A stretch of 64,000 nucleotides of DNA from Chelatococcus asaccharovorans. GTDB lineage: Bacteria; Pseudomonadota; Alphaproteobacteria; Rhizobiales; Beijerinckiaceae. The notes under the pieces were generated by a model. The model was not told where the DNA came from, did not search any database, and saw nothing but the letters and a program-made list of their open reading frames with translations. The DNA is taken from contig NZ_QJJK01000006.1 of NCBI RefSeq assembly GCF_003201475.1, positions 124,001-188,000 on the forward strand. The letters are read 5' to 3'. Shown here one piece after another: positions 7,404 through 16,470 of this stretch. The position numbers were made by a program, and so were the translations under genes. Positions within the stretch are counted from its first letter, which is position 1; the number at the start of each line of letters is the position of its first letter.

Positions 7404-8165
7404 ATGGACTGGAGTGTCGTCGTTCTCCTCGCTCTCGCCGGAATGGCGGGGGGTATCATCAACGCCGTGGCGGGCGGGGCCACCCTCATCACCTTTCCGG
7501 CCATGCTGGCGGCCGGCATGCCGGCCGTCACGGCCAATGCGTCCAACGCGGTTGCCATCGCGCCGGGGCATCTGATCGCCGCCCTTGCGGACCGGGAAAA
7601 ACTCCCCGCCTTCGACGCGGCGTTTTTCGTGTCGATCATGCTCTGTATCGGCGGCGGCATGACGGGCGCCTTGATCCTGCTCGCCCTTCCCGATCGCCTG
7701 TTCATCCTGCCCGTCCCCGCCCTGATCGGCTTCGCGACGCTGGTCTTCGCCTGTGCGCCGCGGATCAGCAGGTGGACAGCGCAGCGGCGCGGCACCGCGC
7801 AGCCCTCGCGACGGGCAGCCTCGGCAACGCTCGCCGCTGCATCGGTGTATGGCGGCTTCTTCGGCGCCGGCCTCGGCATCATACTCACCGCCGTTCTATC
7901 GATCGCCGACCCGGTCGACATTCGCCGTGTGAAGGTGCTCAAGAACCTCCTCGCCACCTGCGTCAGTCTGGCGGCAATCGCCATCTTCATCCTGCGCGAC
8001 GCCGTCCAATGGCCGGAGACGCTCGTGATGCTCGCCGGCGCGCTCCTCGGCGGCTACGCCGGCGGTTTTCTCGTGCGTATTTTGCCAGCTGAATATGTGC
8101 GGCGCTGCGTGATCGTCGCCGGCGCCGCCATGAGCATCATCTATGCCTATCGGTACTGGCTTTAG
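7404..8165 (+). CDS. TauE/SafE (TSUP) family membrane permease
   Basis: Codes for 253 residues with about eight hydrophobic segments. It has the family's two half-repeats: GGIINAVAGGATLITFPAML (about 12-31) near the start and VYGGFFGAGLGIILTAVLS in the middle, the usual TauE/SafE hairpins. Members export sulfite, sulfoacetate or other organosulfonates across the inner membrane, but the substrate here is unknown. The start at 7404 is chosen because 87 bases upstream in the same frame are repeat family A sequence rather than conserved protein. It lies downstream of the AraC-type gene, and inverted repeat copies flank it. Confidence 0.88.
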   Translation: MDWSVVVLLALAGMAGGIINAVAGGATLITFPAMLAAGMPAVTANASNAVAIAPGHLIAALADREKLPAFDAAFFVSIMLCIGGGMTGALILLALPDRLFILPVPALIGFATLVFACAPRISRWTAQRRGTAQPSRRAASATLAAASVYGGFFGAGLGIILTAVLSIADPVDIRRVKVLKNLLATCVSLAAIAIFILRDAVQWPETLVMLAGALLGGYAGGFLVRILPAEYVRRCVIVAGAAMSIIYAYRYWL

Positions 8166-8268
8166 AGCAAGTCCGTCTGTTGCGGATCGGCTCCGCTCAG
8201 GAATTGACGGGAAAATTCACCGCCTTGGATGCTATCAGACGGTTCCATCCAAGCCGGATTTGTTCTGG
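8164..8268 (+). repeat. Dispersed repeat family A, copy 2
   Basis: Starts AGAGCAAGTCCG and ends near CCGGATTTGTTCT, so the ends are roughly inverted repeats of one another. It lies between the convergent 3' ends of the TauE/SafE gene and nusB. It is inverted relative to copy 1 at 7275. Confidence 0.85.
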
Positions 8269-8298
8269 CGGGGATGGAGCGTCCGCCGTGGCCTTCGG

Positions 8299-8778
8299 TC
8301 AGGCGCGCGGTGCGAGTTCCCCGGGCCGGACCTCCCGGGCGACGGCATCCAGCACCGCATTGACGAAGCCCGGCTCGTCATCGCTGTAGAAGGCGCGCGA
8401 CACGTCGACATATTCGGAGATGACGACACGGACCGGCACGTCCTTGCGGAACATCAGCTCGTAGCAGCCCGCACGCAAGACGGCACGCAGGACGATCTCC
8501 ACCCGCGTCAGCGGCCAGCCCTTGGCGAGCGCCGCATCGACCTTGCGGTCGACGGACTTCTGCTCCCGCACGACACCGGCCACGATATCCCGGAAAAAGG
8601 CGGCCTCAGCCGGCTTGAAGGACACGCCGTCGATCTCCTGACCCATCCAATGGGCCTCAAACTGCGCGACGGCCTCGATAACCCCGGTCCCCGCCACATC
8701 CATCTCGTAGAGCGCCTGCACGGCGGCCAGCCGCGCCGCGCTGCGGCGTTCGCCCTTGGAAACAGCAGCCTCGCTCAT
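8299..8778 (-). CDS. nusB: Transcription antitermination factor NusB
   Basis: 159 residues, normal length. Recognised from [17 protein letters not shown] at the N-terminus and the C-terminal [17 protein letters not shown]...[31 protein letters not shown], the conserved NusB helices. NusB binds boxA RNA with NusE and supports antitermination in rRNA operons. It overlaps ribH by 4 bases, so the two are translationally coupled, as in many proteobacteria. In related genomes thiL usually follows; here the gene instead faces a repeat and the TauE/SafE gene, and thiL is 23 kb away. Confidence 0.96.
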   Translation of the reverse strand: MSEAAVSKGERRSAARLAAVQALYEMDVAGTGVIEAVAQFEAHWMGQEIDGVSFKPAEAAFFRDIVAGVVREQKSVDRKVDAALAKGWPLTRVEIVLRAVLRAGCYELMFRKDVPVRVVISEYVDVSRAFYSDDEPGFVNAVLDAVAREVRPGELAPRA

Positions 8779-9275
8779 CGGGCCGTATCCGCAGCCGACA
8801 ATACGCGTTTGATGCGCAGGACCGCGAGTGCCGCCTGGGCTGCGCCGCCGCCCTTGTCCATCTCGCCGACGCGCGCACGCGCCCAGGCCTGCTCGTCGTT
8901 CTCGACCGTCAGAATGCCATTGCCGAAGGGCAGACGGCGACTCACGGCCAGATCCATGAGCGCGCGAGCGCTTTCGTTGGCGACGATGTCATAGTGGCCA
9001 GTCTCGCCCCGGATCACGCAGCCGAGCGCCACGGCCGCATCATAAGGCATGCCGCGCGCCTCGGCCGCGTCGAGGGCGATCGCCAGAACGGCCGGCAATT
9101 CCAATGCCCCCGGCACAGTGAGCACATCGACAGAGGCGCCAGCGGCTTCGCAGGCGCGACGTGCGCCACGCAGCAACTCGTCCGCCAGATCGTCGTAGAA
9201 GCGCGCCTCGACGATGAGGACGCGTGCTGGCCCCGAGGTGGTGGCGACAGGTGTGCTTTGGCGTGGAGCGGCCAT
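8775..9275 (-). CDS. ribH: 6,7-dimethyl-8-ribityllumazine synthase
   Basis: 166 residues. The product condenses 5-amino-6-ribitylaminouracil with dihydroxybutanone phosphate to form lumazine, the penultimate step of riboflavin synthesis. Motifs: VPGALELP (54-61), [14 protein letters not shown] with the catalytic His near 94, [12 protein letters not shown] (115-126), and [10 protein letters not shown]. The start at 9275 (MAAPRQ) gives the usual length; the frame stays open upstream but that extension is not conserved-looking. It overlaps nusB and follows ribE by 77 bases. Confidence 0.95.
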   Translation of the reverse strand: MAAPRQSTPVATTSGPARVLIVEARFYDDLADELLRGARRACEAAGASVDVLTVPGALELPAVLAIALDAAEARGMPYDAAVALGCVIRGETGHYDIVANESARALMDLAVSRRLPFGNGILTVENDEQAWARARVGEMDKGGGAAQAALAVLRIKRVLSAADTAR

Positions 9276-9352
9276 GACAATGATCCGGACAAGACAATGG
9301 GACAGATGACAAAAGCGGCCCGACCGTAAAGATAGGACGAACCAGGCCAGTG

Positions 9353-10027
9353 TCAGTAACCCGCCCCCCGCGCCTCTGCAAGGCGTGCAGCATAGCGTGC
9401 CATGAGATCGACCTCGAGATTGAGGGGATCGCCGACGCCACGCTCGCCCCACGTGGTCACTTCGAGGGTATGGGGGATGAGGAGAATGGAGAACACGTCA
9501 CCTTCGACGTGGTTCACCGTGAGCGAACAGCCATCGAGCGCAACGGAGCCCTTGGCCGCGATGAAAGCCGCGAGGGGTTTGGGCGCGCGAATATCAAACC
9601 GCGCGGTGGCTCCCCAGGCGCCTGTGTCGCGCTCGCCCCCGCCGCTCTCTCCCCCCTCGCCCACCGCGGTGATGTCTTCGCGCGCGATGATGGTGGCGAT
9701 ACCGTCGACATGGCCCGTGACGATATGTCCCCCGAGCTCGTCGCCGATCTTGAGCGAGCGCTCGAGATTGACGCGCGTCCCGATGGTCCACCCCCCGACG
9801 GTGGTCAAGGCGAGCGTCTCGGCCGCCGCATCGACCTCGAACCACGCGCCGCGCTCATGGGGGCCGACGGCGACGACCGTCAGGCACGGGCCGCCGCAGG
9901 CGATCGAAGCCCCGATGGCGATCGTGGCCGGATCATAGTGGGAGATAATACGGAGGCGGCGCAATGTGCCCTGGAAGTTCTCCGCGGCGGCAATCTCGCC
10001 GACATCCGTCACGATTCCGGTAAACAT
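9353..10027 (-). CDS. ribE: Riboflavin synthase, alpha subunit
   Basis: 224 residues. It dismutates two lumazine molecules to riboflavin. The MFTGIV start, [20 protein letters not shown] and the second-domain DGCSLTVN are the family's paired lumazine-binding folds. A low-complexity Gly/Glu insertion at about residues 123-137 ([10 protein letters not shown]) lies in the second half and is unusual compared with typical 200-residue homologues. It overlaps the 3' end of ribD by 19 bases, so the two genes are coupled. Confidence 0.95.
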   Translation of the reverse strand: MFTGIVTDVGEIAAAENFQGTLRRLRIISHYDPATIAIGASIACGGPCLTVVAVGPHERGAWFEVDAAAETLALTTVGGWTIGTRVNLERSLKIGDELGGHIVTGHVDGIATIIAREDITAVGEGGESGGGERDTGAWGATARFDIRAPKPLAAFIAAKGSVALDGCSLTVNHVEGDVFSILLIPHTLEVTTWGERGVGDPLNLEVDLMARYAARLAEARGAGY

Positions 10028-11238
10028 GAACTTGGCCTCTCAAGGATAGTGAACCGATCGACGGCTCCACCCGCCATGCCGGCCGTGTGACCTGCTGCGC
10101 GATCGTCATCGCAATCCGATGCGTCCCTAGCGGGGGCATCCCATGTGGCGACGGTTTTGACAATCCCGCCGCGCGCCAGTCCCGCGAGATGCGGTCCGAG
10201 CGCCGGGATGCCCGGCCGCGCCGAGAGCGCCCGGAGGGGGCGCGGACCCGACACGGTGACGAGCTCGTCGACGAGCCCAGCTGCCGCCAGCGCATCAGCC
10301 AGCCGCGGCCCCCCTTCGCAGAACACGCGCGTCACGCCGCGCGTCGCAAGAAGCCGCATGGCGGCGTGAAGATCGACCGTGCCGGTGGAGCCAAGCCGCA
10401 TCACCTCGACGCCCCGCGCCACCAGCGCCCGTTCGGCCGCGACAGGAGCATCACGGCCGGCGATGATCCAGGTGGGATAGAGGCCCGCCGTCTCGGCGAC
10501 AACCGCCCCCGGGGGAGTACGCAGCATCGTATCGATCACGACACGCACCGGTGAATAGGCTTCCATGCCCGGCAACCGCACGGTAAGGGCCGGATCGTCA
10601 GCCAGAATGGTGCCCACGCCGACCATGATCGCATCGGCGTGGGCGCGCATGAGATGGACATGGCCATTCGCGACAGGGCCGGTGATGCGCAGGCGCTCAC
10701 CCGCGACCCCGGCGAAGCCGTCCGCCGTCATGGCAAGCTTCACCGTGACGGCGGGGCGCCCTTCCCGCACACGCAGGATATGGCCGCGATGCGTGCGCTC
10801 CGCCTCGGCGGCAAGAAGACCCGTGGTCACGTCGATTCCGGCCGCGCGAAGCCGCGCATGGCCTGTGCCCGCCACCCGCGGGTCCGGGTCCTCGAGCGCC
10901 GAGACGACGCGCGCGATCCCGGCGGCAATGATCGCATCGGCGCAGGGCGGCGTACGTCCCCAATGCGAGCAGGGTTCCAGGGTCACGTAAAGCGTCGCGC
11001 CGCGGGCCGCCGCACCCGCCGCAGCCAGCGCGACAGGCTCGCCATGCGGGCGGCCGCCGGATTGCGTCATGCCGCGGCCGAGGATGAGCCCCTCCGGCCC
11101 CGGCGCGACGACAAGCGCGCCAACCGAGGGGTTAGGCCAGGTCAGCCCGAGATGGCGGCGCCCGAGCGCCAGCGCATCAGCCATGAAGCGGCGATCCAGG
11201 GATGCCTGGCGCAGCGAAAGAAAATCGGTCGCGGGCAA
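10009..11238 (-). CDS. ribD: Bifunctional riboflavin deaminase-reductase RibD
   Basis: 409 residues, a little longer than most. It carries out deamination and reduction of the pyrimidine intermediates of riboflavin synthesis. The N-terminal deaminase has PNPSVGALVV, a zinc-site RPHGEPVAL (usually H-A-E, here H-G-E) and CSHWGRTPPCADAI; the reductase has KLAMTADGFAG, AIMVGVGTILADDPALTVR and FCEGGPRLADALAAAGLVDEL. The last forty or so residues, rich in Asp, Ala and Gly, extend past the usual end and run into ribE. nrdR ends four bases upstream of its start. Confidence 0.95.
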   Translation of the reverse strand: MPATDFLSLRQASLDRRFMADALALGRRHLGLTWPNPSVGALVVAPGPEGLILGRGMTQSGGRPHGEPVALAAAGAAARGATLYVTLEPCSHWGRTPPCADAIIAAGIARVVSALEDPDPRVAGTGHARLRAAGIDVTTGLLAAEAERTHRGHILRVREGRPAVTVKLAMTADGFAGVAGERLRITGPVANGHVHLMRAHADAIMVGVGTILADDPALTVRLPGMEAYSPVRVVIDTMLRTPPGAVVAETAGLYPTWIIAGRDAPVAAERALVARGVEVMRLGSTGTVDLHAAMRLLATRGVTRVFCEGGPRLADALAAAGLVDELVTVSGPRPLRALSARPGIPALGPHLAGLARGGIVKTVATWDAPARDASDCDDDRAAGHTAGMAGGAVDRFTILERPSSCLPES

Positions 11239-11241
11239 GTT

Positions 11242-11766
11242 TCAGGTCTTCGTGTCGGCCGTATCGGCAGCAGCCCCATGGGCCGCATCGCCAACATCGG
11301 TCTCGACGGGCAACTCTTCAAGGGCCAGTTCGCCGATGAGCGCCTTGAAGTCCTGCGCCTCGCGGAAATTCCGATAAACGGACGCGAAGCGGACATAGGC
11401 GACGCTGTCGAGATTGCGGAGCGCTTTCATCACCACTTCGCCGATCATCTGGCTGGTGACTTCAGACTCGCCGGTGCTCTCGAGCTGGCGTACCACTCCG
11501 TTGATCAGCCGCTCCACCCGCTCGGGATCGACAGCCCGCTTGCGCAGCGAGACATTCACCGACCGCGTGAGCTTGTCGCGGTCGAACGGCACCCGTCGCC
11601 CCGACCGCTTCAAGACCATCAGCTCACGCAGCTGCACGCGCTCGAAGGTGGTGAACCGTCCGCCGCAATCCGGGCAGACACGCCGGCGGCGGATGGAGGA
11701 ATGATCGTCTGTCGGCCGGGAGTCCTTCACCTGCGTGTCGAGACTGCCGCAGAACGGGCAACGCAT
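11242..11766 (-). CDS. nrdR: Transcriptional repressor NrdR
   Basis: 174 residues. The N-terminal zinc ribbon is complete (CPFCG ... [13 protein letters not shown]) and is followed by the ATP-cone domain ([12 protein letters not shown] ... [32 protein letters not shown]). NrdR senses ATP/dATP and represses ribonucleotide reductase genes by binding NrdR boxes. The C-terminal 20 or so residues are an Asp/Ala-rich extension. It lies between glyA and ribD in the order normal for Hyphomicrobiales. Confidence 0.97.
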   Translation of the reverse strand: MRCPFCGSLDTQVKDSRPTDDHSSIRRRRVCPDCGGRFTTFERVQLRELMVLKRSGRRVPFDRDKLTRSVNVSLRKRAVDPERVERLINGVVRQLESTGESEVTSQMIGEVVMKALRNLDSVAYVRFASVYRNFREAQDFKALIGELALEELPVETDVGDAAHGAAADTADTKT

Positions 11767-11851
11767 GGCTTCACTCCGGTTTCAGGACGCAGCGCCCCCG
11801 CGCTGCGTCGACAAAACCATATCAGGGCCGAACAATGTCAAGCGATTCTTA

Positions 11852-13159
11852 TCACCCGTAGATGGGGAAGCGCTTGGTCAAGGCATGGGTGCGCGCGAGG
11901 ACGGCCGCCTCGGTCGCCGCGTTGCCCACGTCGCCTTGAGCCGCGAGGCCGTCCAGCACCTCGACGATCATCGCAGCGACCTGCTTGAACTCGGCGACGC
12001 CGAAGCCCCGCGATGTCGCCGCCGGCGTGCCGAGGCGAATGCCGGAGGTGATCGTCGGCTTCTCCGGGTCGAACGGCACGCCGTTCTTGTTGCAGGTGAT
12101 TCCCGCCCGCCCGAGCGCGGCCTCGGCGGCCTTGCCCGTGAGCTTCTTCGGGCGGAGATCGACCAGCATGAGGTGGTTGTCGGTGCCGCCCGTGACGATG
12201 TCATAGCCGCCCGCCGCAATGCCTTCCGCCAGGACGGTCGCGTTCTCGACGACGGCGCGGGCATAGATCTTGAAGTCCGGCTTCAGCGCCTCGCCGAAGG
12301 AGACCGCCTTGGCCGCGATGACATGCATCAGCGGCCCGCCCTGGAGGCCGGGGAAGATCGCCGAATTGATCTTCTTGGCCAGATCCTCCTCATTGGTAAG
12401 GATCATGCCGCCGCGCGGACCGCGCAGGGTCTTGTGGGTGGTGGTGGTGACGACATGGGCATGCGGGAAGGGCGAGGGATGGGCGCCACCGGCCACCAGC
12501 CCTGCGAAATGGGCGATGTCGACCATGAAATAGGCGCCGACGGCATCCGCAATGGCCCGGAAACGCTCGAAATCCCAATGGCGGGCATAGGCCGAGCCGC
12601 CGGCCACGATCACCTTGGGCTTATGGGCATGCGCGAGGCGCTCCACCGCGTCCATGTCGACCCGGTGGTCGGTCTCGGACACAGGATAAGGAACAGGCTT
12701 GAACCACTTGCCCGACATATTGGGCGGAGCGCCGTGGGTCAGATGGCCGCCGGCGGCGAGATCGAGCCCCATGAAGGTGTCGCCGGGCTGCATCAGCGCC
12801 ATGAACACCGCCTGATTCGCCTGTGAACCGGAATTCGGCTGCACATTGGCAAAGCGGCAATCGAACAGGCGGCAGGCGCGCTCGATGGCGAGATCCTCGG
12901 CGATATCGACGAACTGGCAACCGCCGTAGTAGCGCCGGCGCGGATAACCCTCCGCATATTTGTTCGTCATCACCGAGCCCTGGGCTTCCAGCACGGCGCG
13001 CGAGACGATATTCTCCGAGGCGATCAGCTCGATCTCATCGCGCTGGCGACCAAGCTCGAGCTCAATGGCGCGCGCGATCTCCGGATCGGCATCCGCCAGC
13101 GACGCGGAGAAAAAGCTGTTGGTCAAATGGCTTCCAGCCGCGACTTCATATGCGCTCAT
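11852..13159 (-). CDS. glyA: Serine hydroxymethyltransferase
   Basis: 435 residues. A PLP enzyme that interconverts serine and glycine and charges tetrahydrofolate with a one-carbon unit. Motifs: [45 protein letters not shown], the PLP-lysine segment [14 protein letters not shown] (near residue 240) and [13 protein letters not shown]. The start at 13159 is chosen because a GGGAG lies about eight bases before it and the protein then has normal length; an in-frame ATG 117 bases upstream would add an unconserved leader. First gene of the nrdR-rib-nusB run. Confidence 0.97.
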   Translation of the reverse strand: MSAYEVAAGSHLTNSFFSASLADADPEIARAIELELGRQRDEIELIASENIVSRAVLEAQGSVMTNKYAEGYPRRRYYGGCQFVDIAEDLAIERACRLFDCRFANVQPNSGSQANQAVFMALMQPGDTFMGLDLAAGGHLTHGAPPNMSGKWFKPVPYPVSETDHRVDMDAVERLAHAHKPKVIVAGGSAYARHWDFERFRAIADAVGAYFMVDIAHFAGLVAGGAHPSPFPHAHVVTTTTHKTLRGPRGGMILTNEEDLAKKINSAIFPGLQGGPLMHVIAAKAVSFGEALKPDFKIYARAVVENATVLAEGIAAGGYDIVTGGTDNHLMLVDLRPKKLTGKAAEAALGRAGITCNKNGVPFDPEKPTITSGIRLGTPAATSRGFGVAEFKQVAAMIVEVLDGLAAQGDVGNAATEAAVLARTHALTKRFPIYG

Positions 13160-13493
13160 CGTCTCTACTCCCGTGCCAGAACGGTATCGACGGCGCGAAA
13201 GGGGCCACGCCGCCGCCAGCGGTGTCAAGGGCCGCCCGTGCTCCCGAACAAGACCGTCGGCTGACAGGCTCTCCACCGCGCCGTCCCCATATCATGGGCC
13301 ACGATCGAGGCCAACACGGGACGGCCAAAACAAGCGCAGGCGGGCTATTGGACGCACCCCGGGGTACGCTTCGACGGCCTGGCGGCAGCTGATCGACGGG
13401 CATAGCGGCCGCCTGCTGCGCCAATTGCGCGATCGCGGCCTCACGTCATAAGGAACAGCCCGGCTCCCCCGAGAACCAACCTTGTGTGCAGAT
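13160..13493. other. Divergent intergenic region between glyA and the nucleotidyltransferase gene
   Basis: About 330 bases hold the glyA promoter and that of the divergent gene at 13494. I searched by eye for folate, SAM or glycine riboswitch cores and for terminators and saw none that I could defend. Confidence 0.4.
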
Positions 13494-14102
13494 ATGCCGA
13501 ATCCACTGAATATCCCGGATCAGAATGCCTGGGCGTCGTGGCACCCAGCCGAGCTATCCCGGCGCATCGCCGGCGTATCCAGCCCGTGGTGCGTCGTTGG
13601 CGGCTGGGCGCTCGATCTCTGGCACGGGCATGAGACACGAGAGCACAGCGATCTCGAATTCACGGTCTTACGGGAAGATCTCGCCGCCTTTCGCCAAAGC
13701 CTGGCGACGCTGGAATTCTACACCGTCAGGAACGGCATGATCGAAAATCTGTCGCCCGGTGAGGAACCGGCCATGGATATTGTCCAGATCTGGTGCTTCG
13801 ATCGCTCCAGGCAAAGCTGGCGGATCGACATGATGATCGAACATGGCACCCCCGAAACATGGGTCTACAAGCGAGATCCGGCTATCAGGCGTCCGCGGGC
13901 TGAGATGGTGGCGCTGACCGCCGACGGCATCCCCTACCTCCAGCCGTCCGCCGTCCTTCTGTTCAAGGCCAAATACAGGCGCCCGAAGGACGAGGAGGAT
14001 TTCGCGCGAGCCCTTCCGCTCCTGCCTCCGGCAGAACGTCTATGGCTGAAGAACAGCCTTGATCGCGTCCACCCGGGCCATGACTGGGCACGAGCGCTGT
14101 AA
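13494..14102 (+). CDS. Nucleotidyltransferase, ANT(2'')/Lnu-like fold
   Basis: 202 residues. WCVVGGWALDLWHGHETREHSDLEF (about residues 32-56) is the GG-W-A-x-D-L ... H-x-D-x-E/D signature of small aminoglycoside- or lincosamide-type nucleotidyltransferases (PF10706-like). A C-terminal LLFKAKYRRPKDEEDFARALPLL helix is also typical. Such chromosomal homologues often have unknown substrates, so resistance should not be assumed. The ATG at 13494 is taken as start; another lies 12 bases upstream. It is divergent from glyA and ends before a bidirectional terminator. Confidence 0.8.
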   Translation: MPNPLNIPDQNAWASWHPAELSRRIAGVSSPWCVVGGWALDLWHGHETREHSDLEFTVLREDLAAFRQSLATLEFYTVRNGMIENLSPGEEPAMDIVQIWCFDRSRQSWRIDMMIEHGTPETWVYKRDPAIRRPRAEMVALTADGIPYLQPSAVLLFKAKYRRPKDEEDFARALPLLPPAERLWLKNSLDRVHPGHDWARAL

Positions 14103-14154
14103 GGACCAGGCTCCGGAGCCCCGGCGCCCTACGCGCCGGGCTCGACGTCCCCAT

Positions 14155-14182
14155 AAAAAAAGCCCGCCGGAGGCGGGCTTTT
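14155..14182. terminator. Bidirectional Rho-independent terminator
   Basis: Perfect stem AGCCCGCC/GGCGGGCT with a GGA loop (14161-14179), preceded by six A and followed by four T. It serves the nucleotidyltransferase gene from the left and ldtP from the right. Confidence 0.9.
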
Positions 14183-14199
14183 CAGAGGAGCGGGATCGA

Positions 14200-15543
14200 T
14201 CAGTTCGTCGCGTCGACATCTTCCTCGATCTGCGAGTAATTCATCACCTTCGCGATATTCAAGCCATCGCGATTGTAGATGTCGTCGCGGAACTGCACGG
14301 CGCCGTCAGACGTCGCCCAGCTCGTGATATAGGTCCAGTAGACCGGAACCGGCGATGTGATGGTCGCGTCGATACGGTCGCCCGAGGCAATCGCCGCCTC
14401 GATCCGCGAGCGGTCCCAGCCGGGCGTGTCCTTCAGGAGCCACGTGATATAGTCGCGCACGTTCTGCACGCGCACGCAGCCGGACGACACGAAGCGGAAA
14501 TCATCCCCGAACACGCCCTTGGACGGGGTGTCGTGCATGTAAACGCCATGCGGGTTCGGGATATTGATGCGCACCATGCCCATCGAGTTCAGGTCCGCGC
14601 CGGGATCCTGCCGGAACATGAAGCGTGTCGCGTCATTCGAGTTCCAGTTGATGCTCTGGGGCGGGACTTCCTGCCCCTGTCCGTTGAACACGCGGATCTT
14701 CTGGTCCGAGAGGTAGCTCGGATCCGTCCGCATCTTCGGAATGAGGTCCTTGCGGATGATCGAGGCAGGGACCGTCCAGAAGGGATTGAAATTCACCTGG
14801 GTGATCTTGGCATTCATGATCGGCGACTGCCGATCGATCTTGCCGACGCCTGCCGCATGGCGCGTCGCGACGTGACCGTTCTCGACGGTCTCCACCTGGG
14901 CAGCCGGGATATTCACGATCACGTAGCGCTGGCCGAGGTTGCCGGAGAGCGAACGCAGGCGGACGAGGTTGGTCTCGAGCTGCTGCAGGCGCACCTGGGC
15001 GGGGACATTCATCGCCGCGATCGTGCTGGCGTTCACGACGCCCGTCGGGGCAAGGCCGTGGCGCCCCTGAAAGCGCTTGACGGCAGCCTCGACGTAGGAA
15101 TCGAAGATATCCGTATCGCTGGACTGGACGGACAAGTCACCGCTGATGGTGAGGCGCTGCCGCAACGCGACCACGGCCGGGCTGCGCACGCCGACCTTCA
15201 GCGTCTGACGGCCCTGGATCTGGCCCCAGCCACCGCGGTTCACGATATCGCGATACTGCGCGATCGCGGCTTCCGTCGCCGCGACGGCCTCGGCCGACAG
15301 CGTCGGCGTATTGGAGCGACGCAGACGCATGCTCGACGCGGCATCGTAGCTCTGCACCCACTCGGCCTGGGAGCCGAGCGCCACCTGTTGCGCTTGCGCA
15401 AGTTCGACCGCAGCCACCGACGTTACGCCGAGCGTTGCGGCCAGCAATCCGACGTTCGATAAGGAGTAACGAAGGCTCACAGACCCAATCCCACTGTTGC
15501 ACTCAACATGCCCGACACCCGTGCGGATTCGCGCGGGTAACAA
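14200..15543 (-). CDS. ldtP: L,D-transpeptidase (YkuD domain), LdtP-like
   Basis: 447 residues. A hydrophobic leader with an Ala-rich cleavage region near VELAQAQQ marks export to the periplasm. The middle has a peptidoglycan-binding module (VVALRQRLTISGD ... FQGRHGLAPTGVVNAST). The YkuD domain holds the catalytic HDTPSKGVFG ... RFVSSGCVRV, i.e. the conserved H and the S-x-G-C-x-R motif. These enzymes make 3-3 peptidoglycan crosslinks or anchor proteins. A GTG at 15480 would place the signal peptide closer to the start and may be the true initiation site. The gene lies 223 bases downstream of a MarR-type regulator, the arrangement known for ldtR/ldtP in Liberibacter and relatives. Confidence 0.9.
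   Translation of the reverse strand: MLPARIRTGVGHVECNSGIGSVSLRYSLSNVGLLAATLGVTSVAAVELAQAQQVALGSQAEWVQSYDAASSMRLRRSNTPTLSAEAVAATEAAIAQYRDIVNRGGWGQIQGRQTLKVGVRSPAVVALRQRLTISGDLSVQSSDTDIFDSYVEAAVKRFQGRHGLAPTGVVNASTIAAMNVPAQVRLQQLETNLVRLRSLSGNLGQRYVIVNIPAAQVETVENGHVATRHAAGVGKIDRQSPIMNAKITQVNFNPFWTVPASIIRKDLIPKMRTDPSYLSDQKIRVFNGQGQEVPPQSINWNSNDATRFMFRQDPGADLNSMGMVRINIPNPHGVYMHDTPSKGVFGDDFRFVSSGCVRVQNVRDYITWLLKDTPGWDRSRIEAAIASGDRIDATITSPVPVYWTYITSWATSDGAVQFRDDIYNRDGLNIAKVMNYSQIEEDVDATN
15496..15507. promoter_or_regulatory. Candidate LdtR half-site pair in the ldtP leader
   Basis: GTTGCACTCAAC, an imperfect inverted repeat with GTTG/CAAC ends, lies just upstream of the alternative GTG start of ldtP. 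It shares the GTTG(C) element with the sites at 15653 and 15739. Operator function is inferred. Confidence 0.3.
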
Positions 15544-15652
15544 CCGCCGGGTCCGATCGGTCGAACTGTAAGCGGTAGTCCGTTAAACAACCATGAGCAG
15601 TCGGGCTAATTTGTGGCATCTAGCGGCACCTGTCCTGCGTCGTCAATCCTAT

Positions 15653-15668
15653 GTTGCCGCGGCGCAAC
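15653..15668. promoter_or_regulatory. Candidate operator: 16-bp palindrome upstream of ldtP
   Basis: GTTGCCGCGGCGCAAC is a GTTGC-N6-GCAAC inverted repeat with a self-complementary centre, about 110 bases upstream of the ldtP start. MarR-type dimers bind such palindromes; assignment to LdtR is inference. Confidence 0.35.
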
Positions 15669-15738
15669 AAGCAGCAAGGCGATCCTGGAACCCGCCATCG
15701 GCGACCGGGGCCTTCGTCCGGACCCACCTTGCCGGCTT

Positions 15739-15746
15739 GTTGCAAC
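15739..15746. promoter_or_regulatory. Candidate operator: GTTGCAAC palindrome
   Basis: A perfect 8-bp palindrome that repeats the half-site of the element at 15653, placed between ldtR and ldtP. Short enough to be chance on its own. Confidence 0.25.
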
Positions 15747-15766
15747 GCCCTCGCCCTGGAGGCGTA

Positions 15767-16279
15767 TCAGAGCTTGTAGCGGATCTGATCCGTCCAATAG
15801 CGCTCGAGCCGCAGCAGCGAGCGGTTCAGAAGCTTGAAGTCATCGGGCGATATGCCGCCGAGCGGCGCAATCGTCTGCATATGCTTCTCGTAGAGCGCCG
15901 TGATGACCTCGTGCACCGCCCTGCCCTTCGCAGTCAGCGTGATGCGCATCGAGCGGCGGTCGACGCGTGAGCGCGTCTGTTGCAGATAGCCCATCTCGAC
16001 CAGCTTCTTCACATTGTACGAGACGTTGGCGCCGAGATAATAGCCGCGCGCGCGCAGCTCGCTCGCACTGAGCTCCTTGTCACCGATATTGTAGAGCAGG
16101 AGCGCCTGGACACTGTTCAACGCGTTGCCACCGCGCCGCTCGAATTCATCCTTGATGACATCGAGAAGGCGGCGGTGGAGACGCTCAACAAGCGTCAACG
16201 ATTCCAGATAGAGCCCGCTGATCTCGTCCTCGACAGCCGCGGGAACACTTTTTCCAATCAATTGTGCTGCAATAGTCAT
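15767..16279 (-). CDS. ldtR: MarR-family regulator, LdtR-like
   Basis: 170 residues. Winged-helix MarR core: LNSVQALLLYNIG, then LSASELRARGYYLGANVSYNVKKLVEMGYL for the recognition helix, and TRSRVDRRSMRITLTAKG for the wing, the classic D-x-R-S. The YYLGANVSYNVKKLV segment is the version typical of LdtR, which in Liberibacter regulates an adjacent L,D-transpeptidase and osmotic tolerance. The ATG at 16279 is preferred because GAGG precedes it at suitable spacing. A strong inverted repeat at 16300-16327 lies immediately upstream and probably marks autoregulation. ldtP follows on the same strand. Confidence 0.88.
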   Translation of the reverse strand: MTIAAQLIGKSVPAAVEDEISGLYLESLTLVERLHRRLLDVIKDEFERRGGNALNSVQALLLYNIGDKELSASELRARGYYLGANVSYNVKKLVEMGYLQQTRSRVDRRSMRITLTAKGRAVHEVITALYEKHMQTIAPLGGISPDDFKLLNRSLLRLERYWTDQIRYKL

Positions 16280-16299
16280 CTGACGCCTCATCAATTATC

Positions 16300-16327
16300 T
16301 TTGCGATCCGTTGATCGGATCTGCAAA
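16300..16327. promoter_or_regulatory. Candidate LdtR autoregulatory operator
   Basis: TTTGCGATCCG and CGGATCTGCAAA form an inverted repeat (five bases between arms, one unpaired T) starting 21 bases upstream of the ldtR ATG, where repressor binding would block transcription or early elongation. The binding protein is inferred. Confidence 0.5.
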
Positions 16328-16470
16328 CCATGAGACGGAGACTAAGCGAGATCTCTGAAAAGCGATTTAAGCAATAAAATGAACAAGATATTGCATCATC
16401 GCAGATCATTCCGATGCGACTCGCTCCATATCGCGCGCAACATCCAGCGCCGATCGATCGACGGCGGGAG

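Noticed and set aside
10028-13159. Riboswitches expected near riboflavin, thiamine or glycine genes
   Set aside because: The rib genes overlap or nearly abut their upstream genes, leaving no room for an FMN leader, and no THI-box or glycine core could be recognised before thiL or glyA.
13160-13276. Longer GlyA start (39 extra residues)
   Set aside because: The extension is Arg-rich and unlike any GlyA N-terminus, while the ATG at 13159 has a good Shine-Dalgarno.
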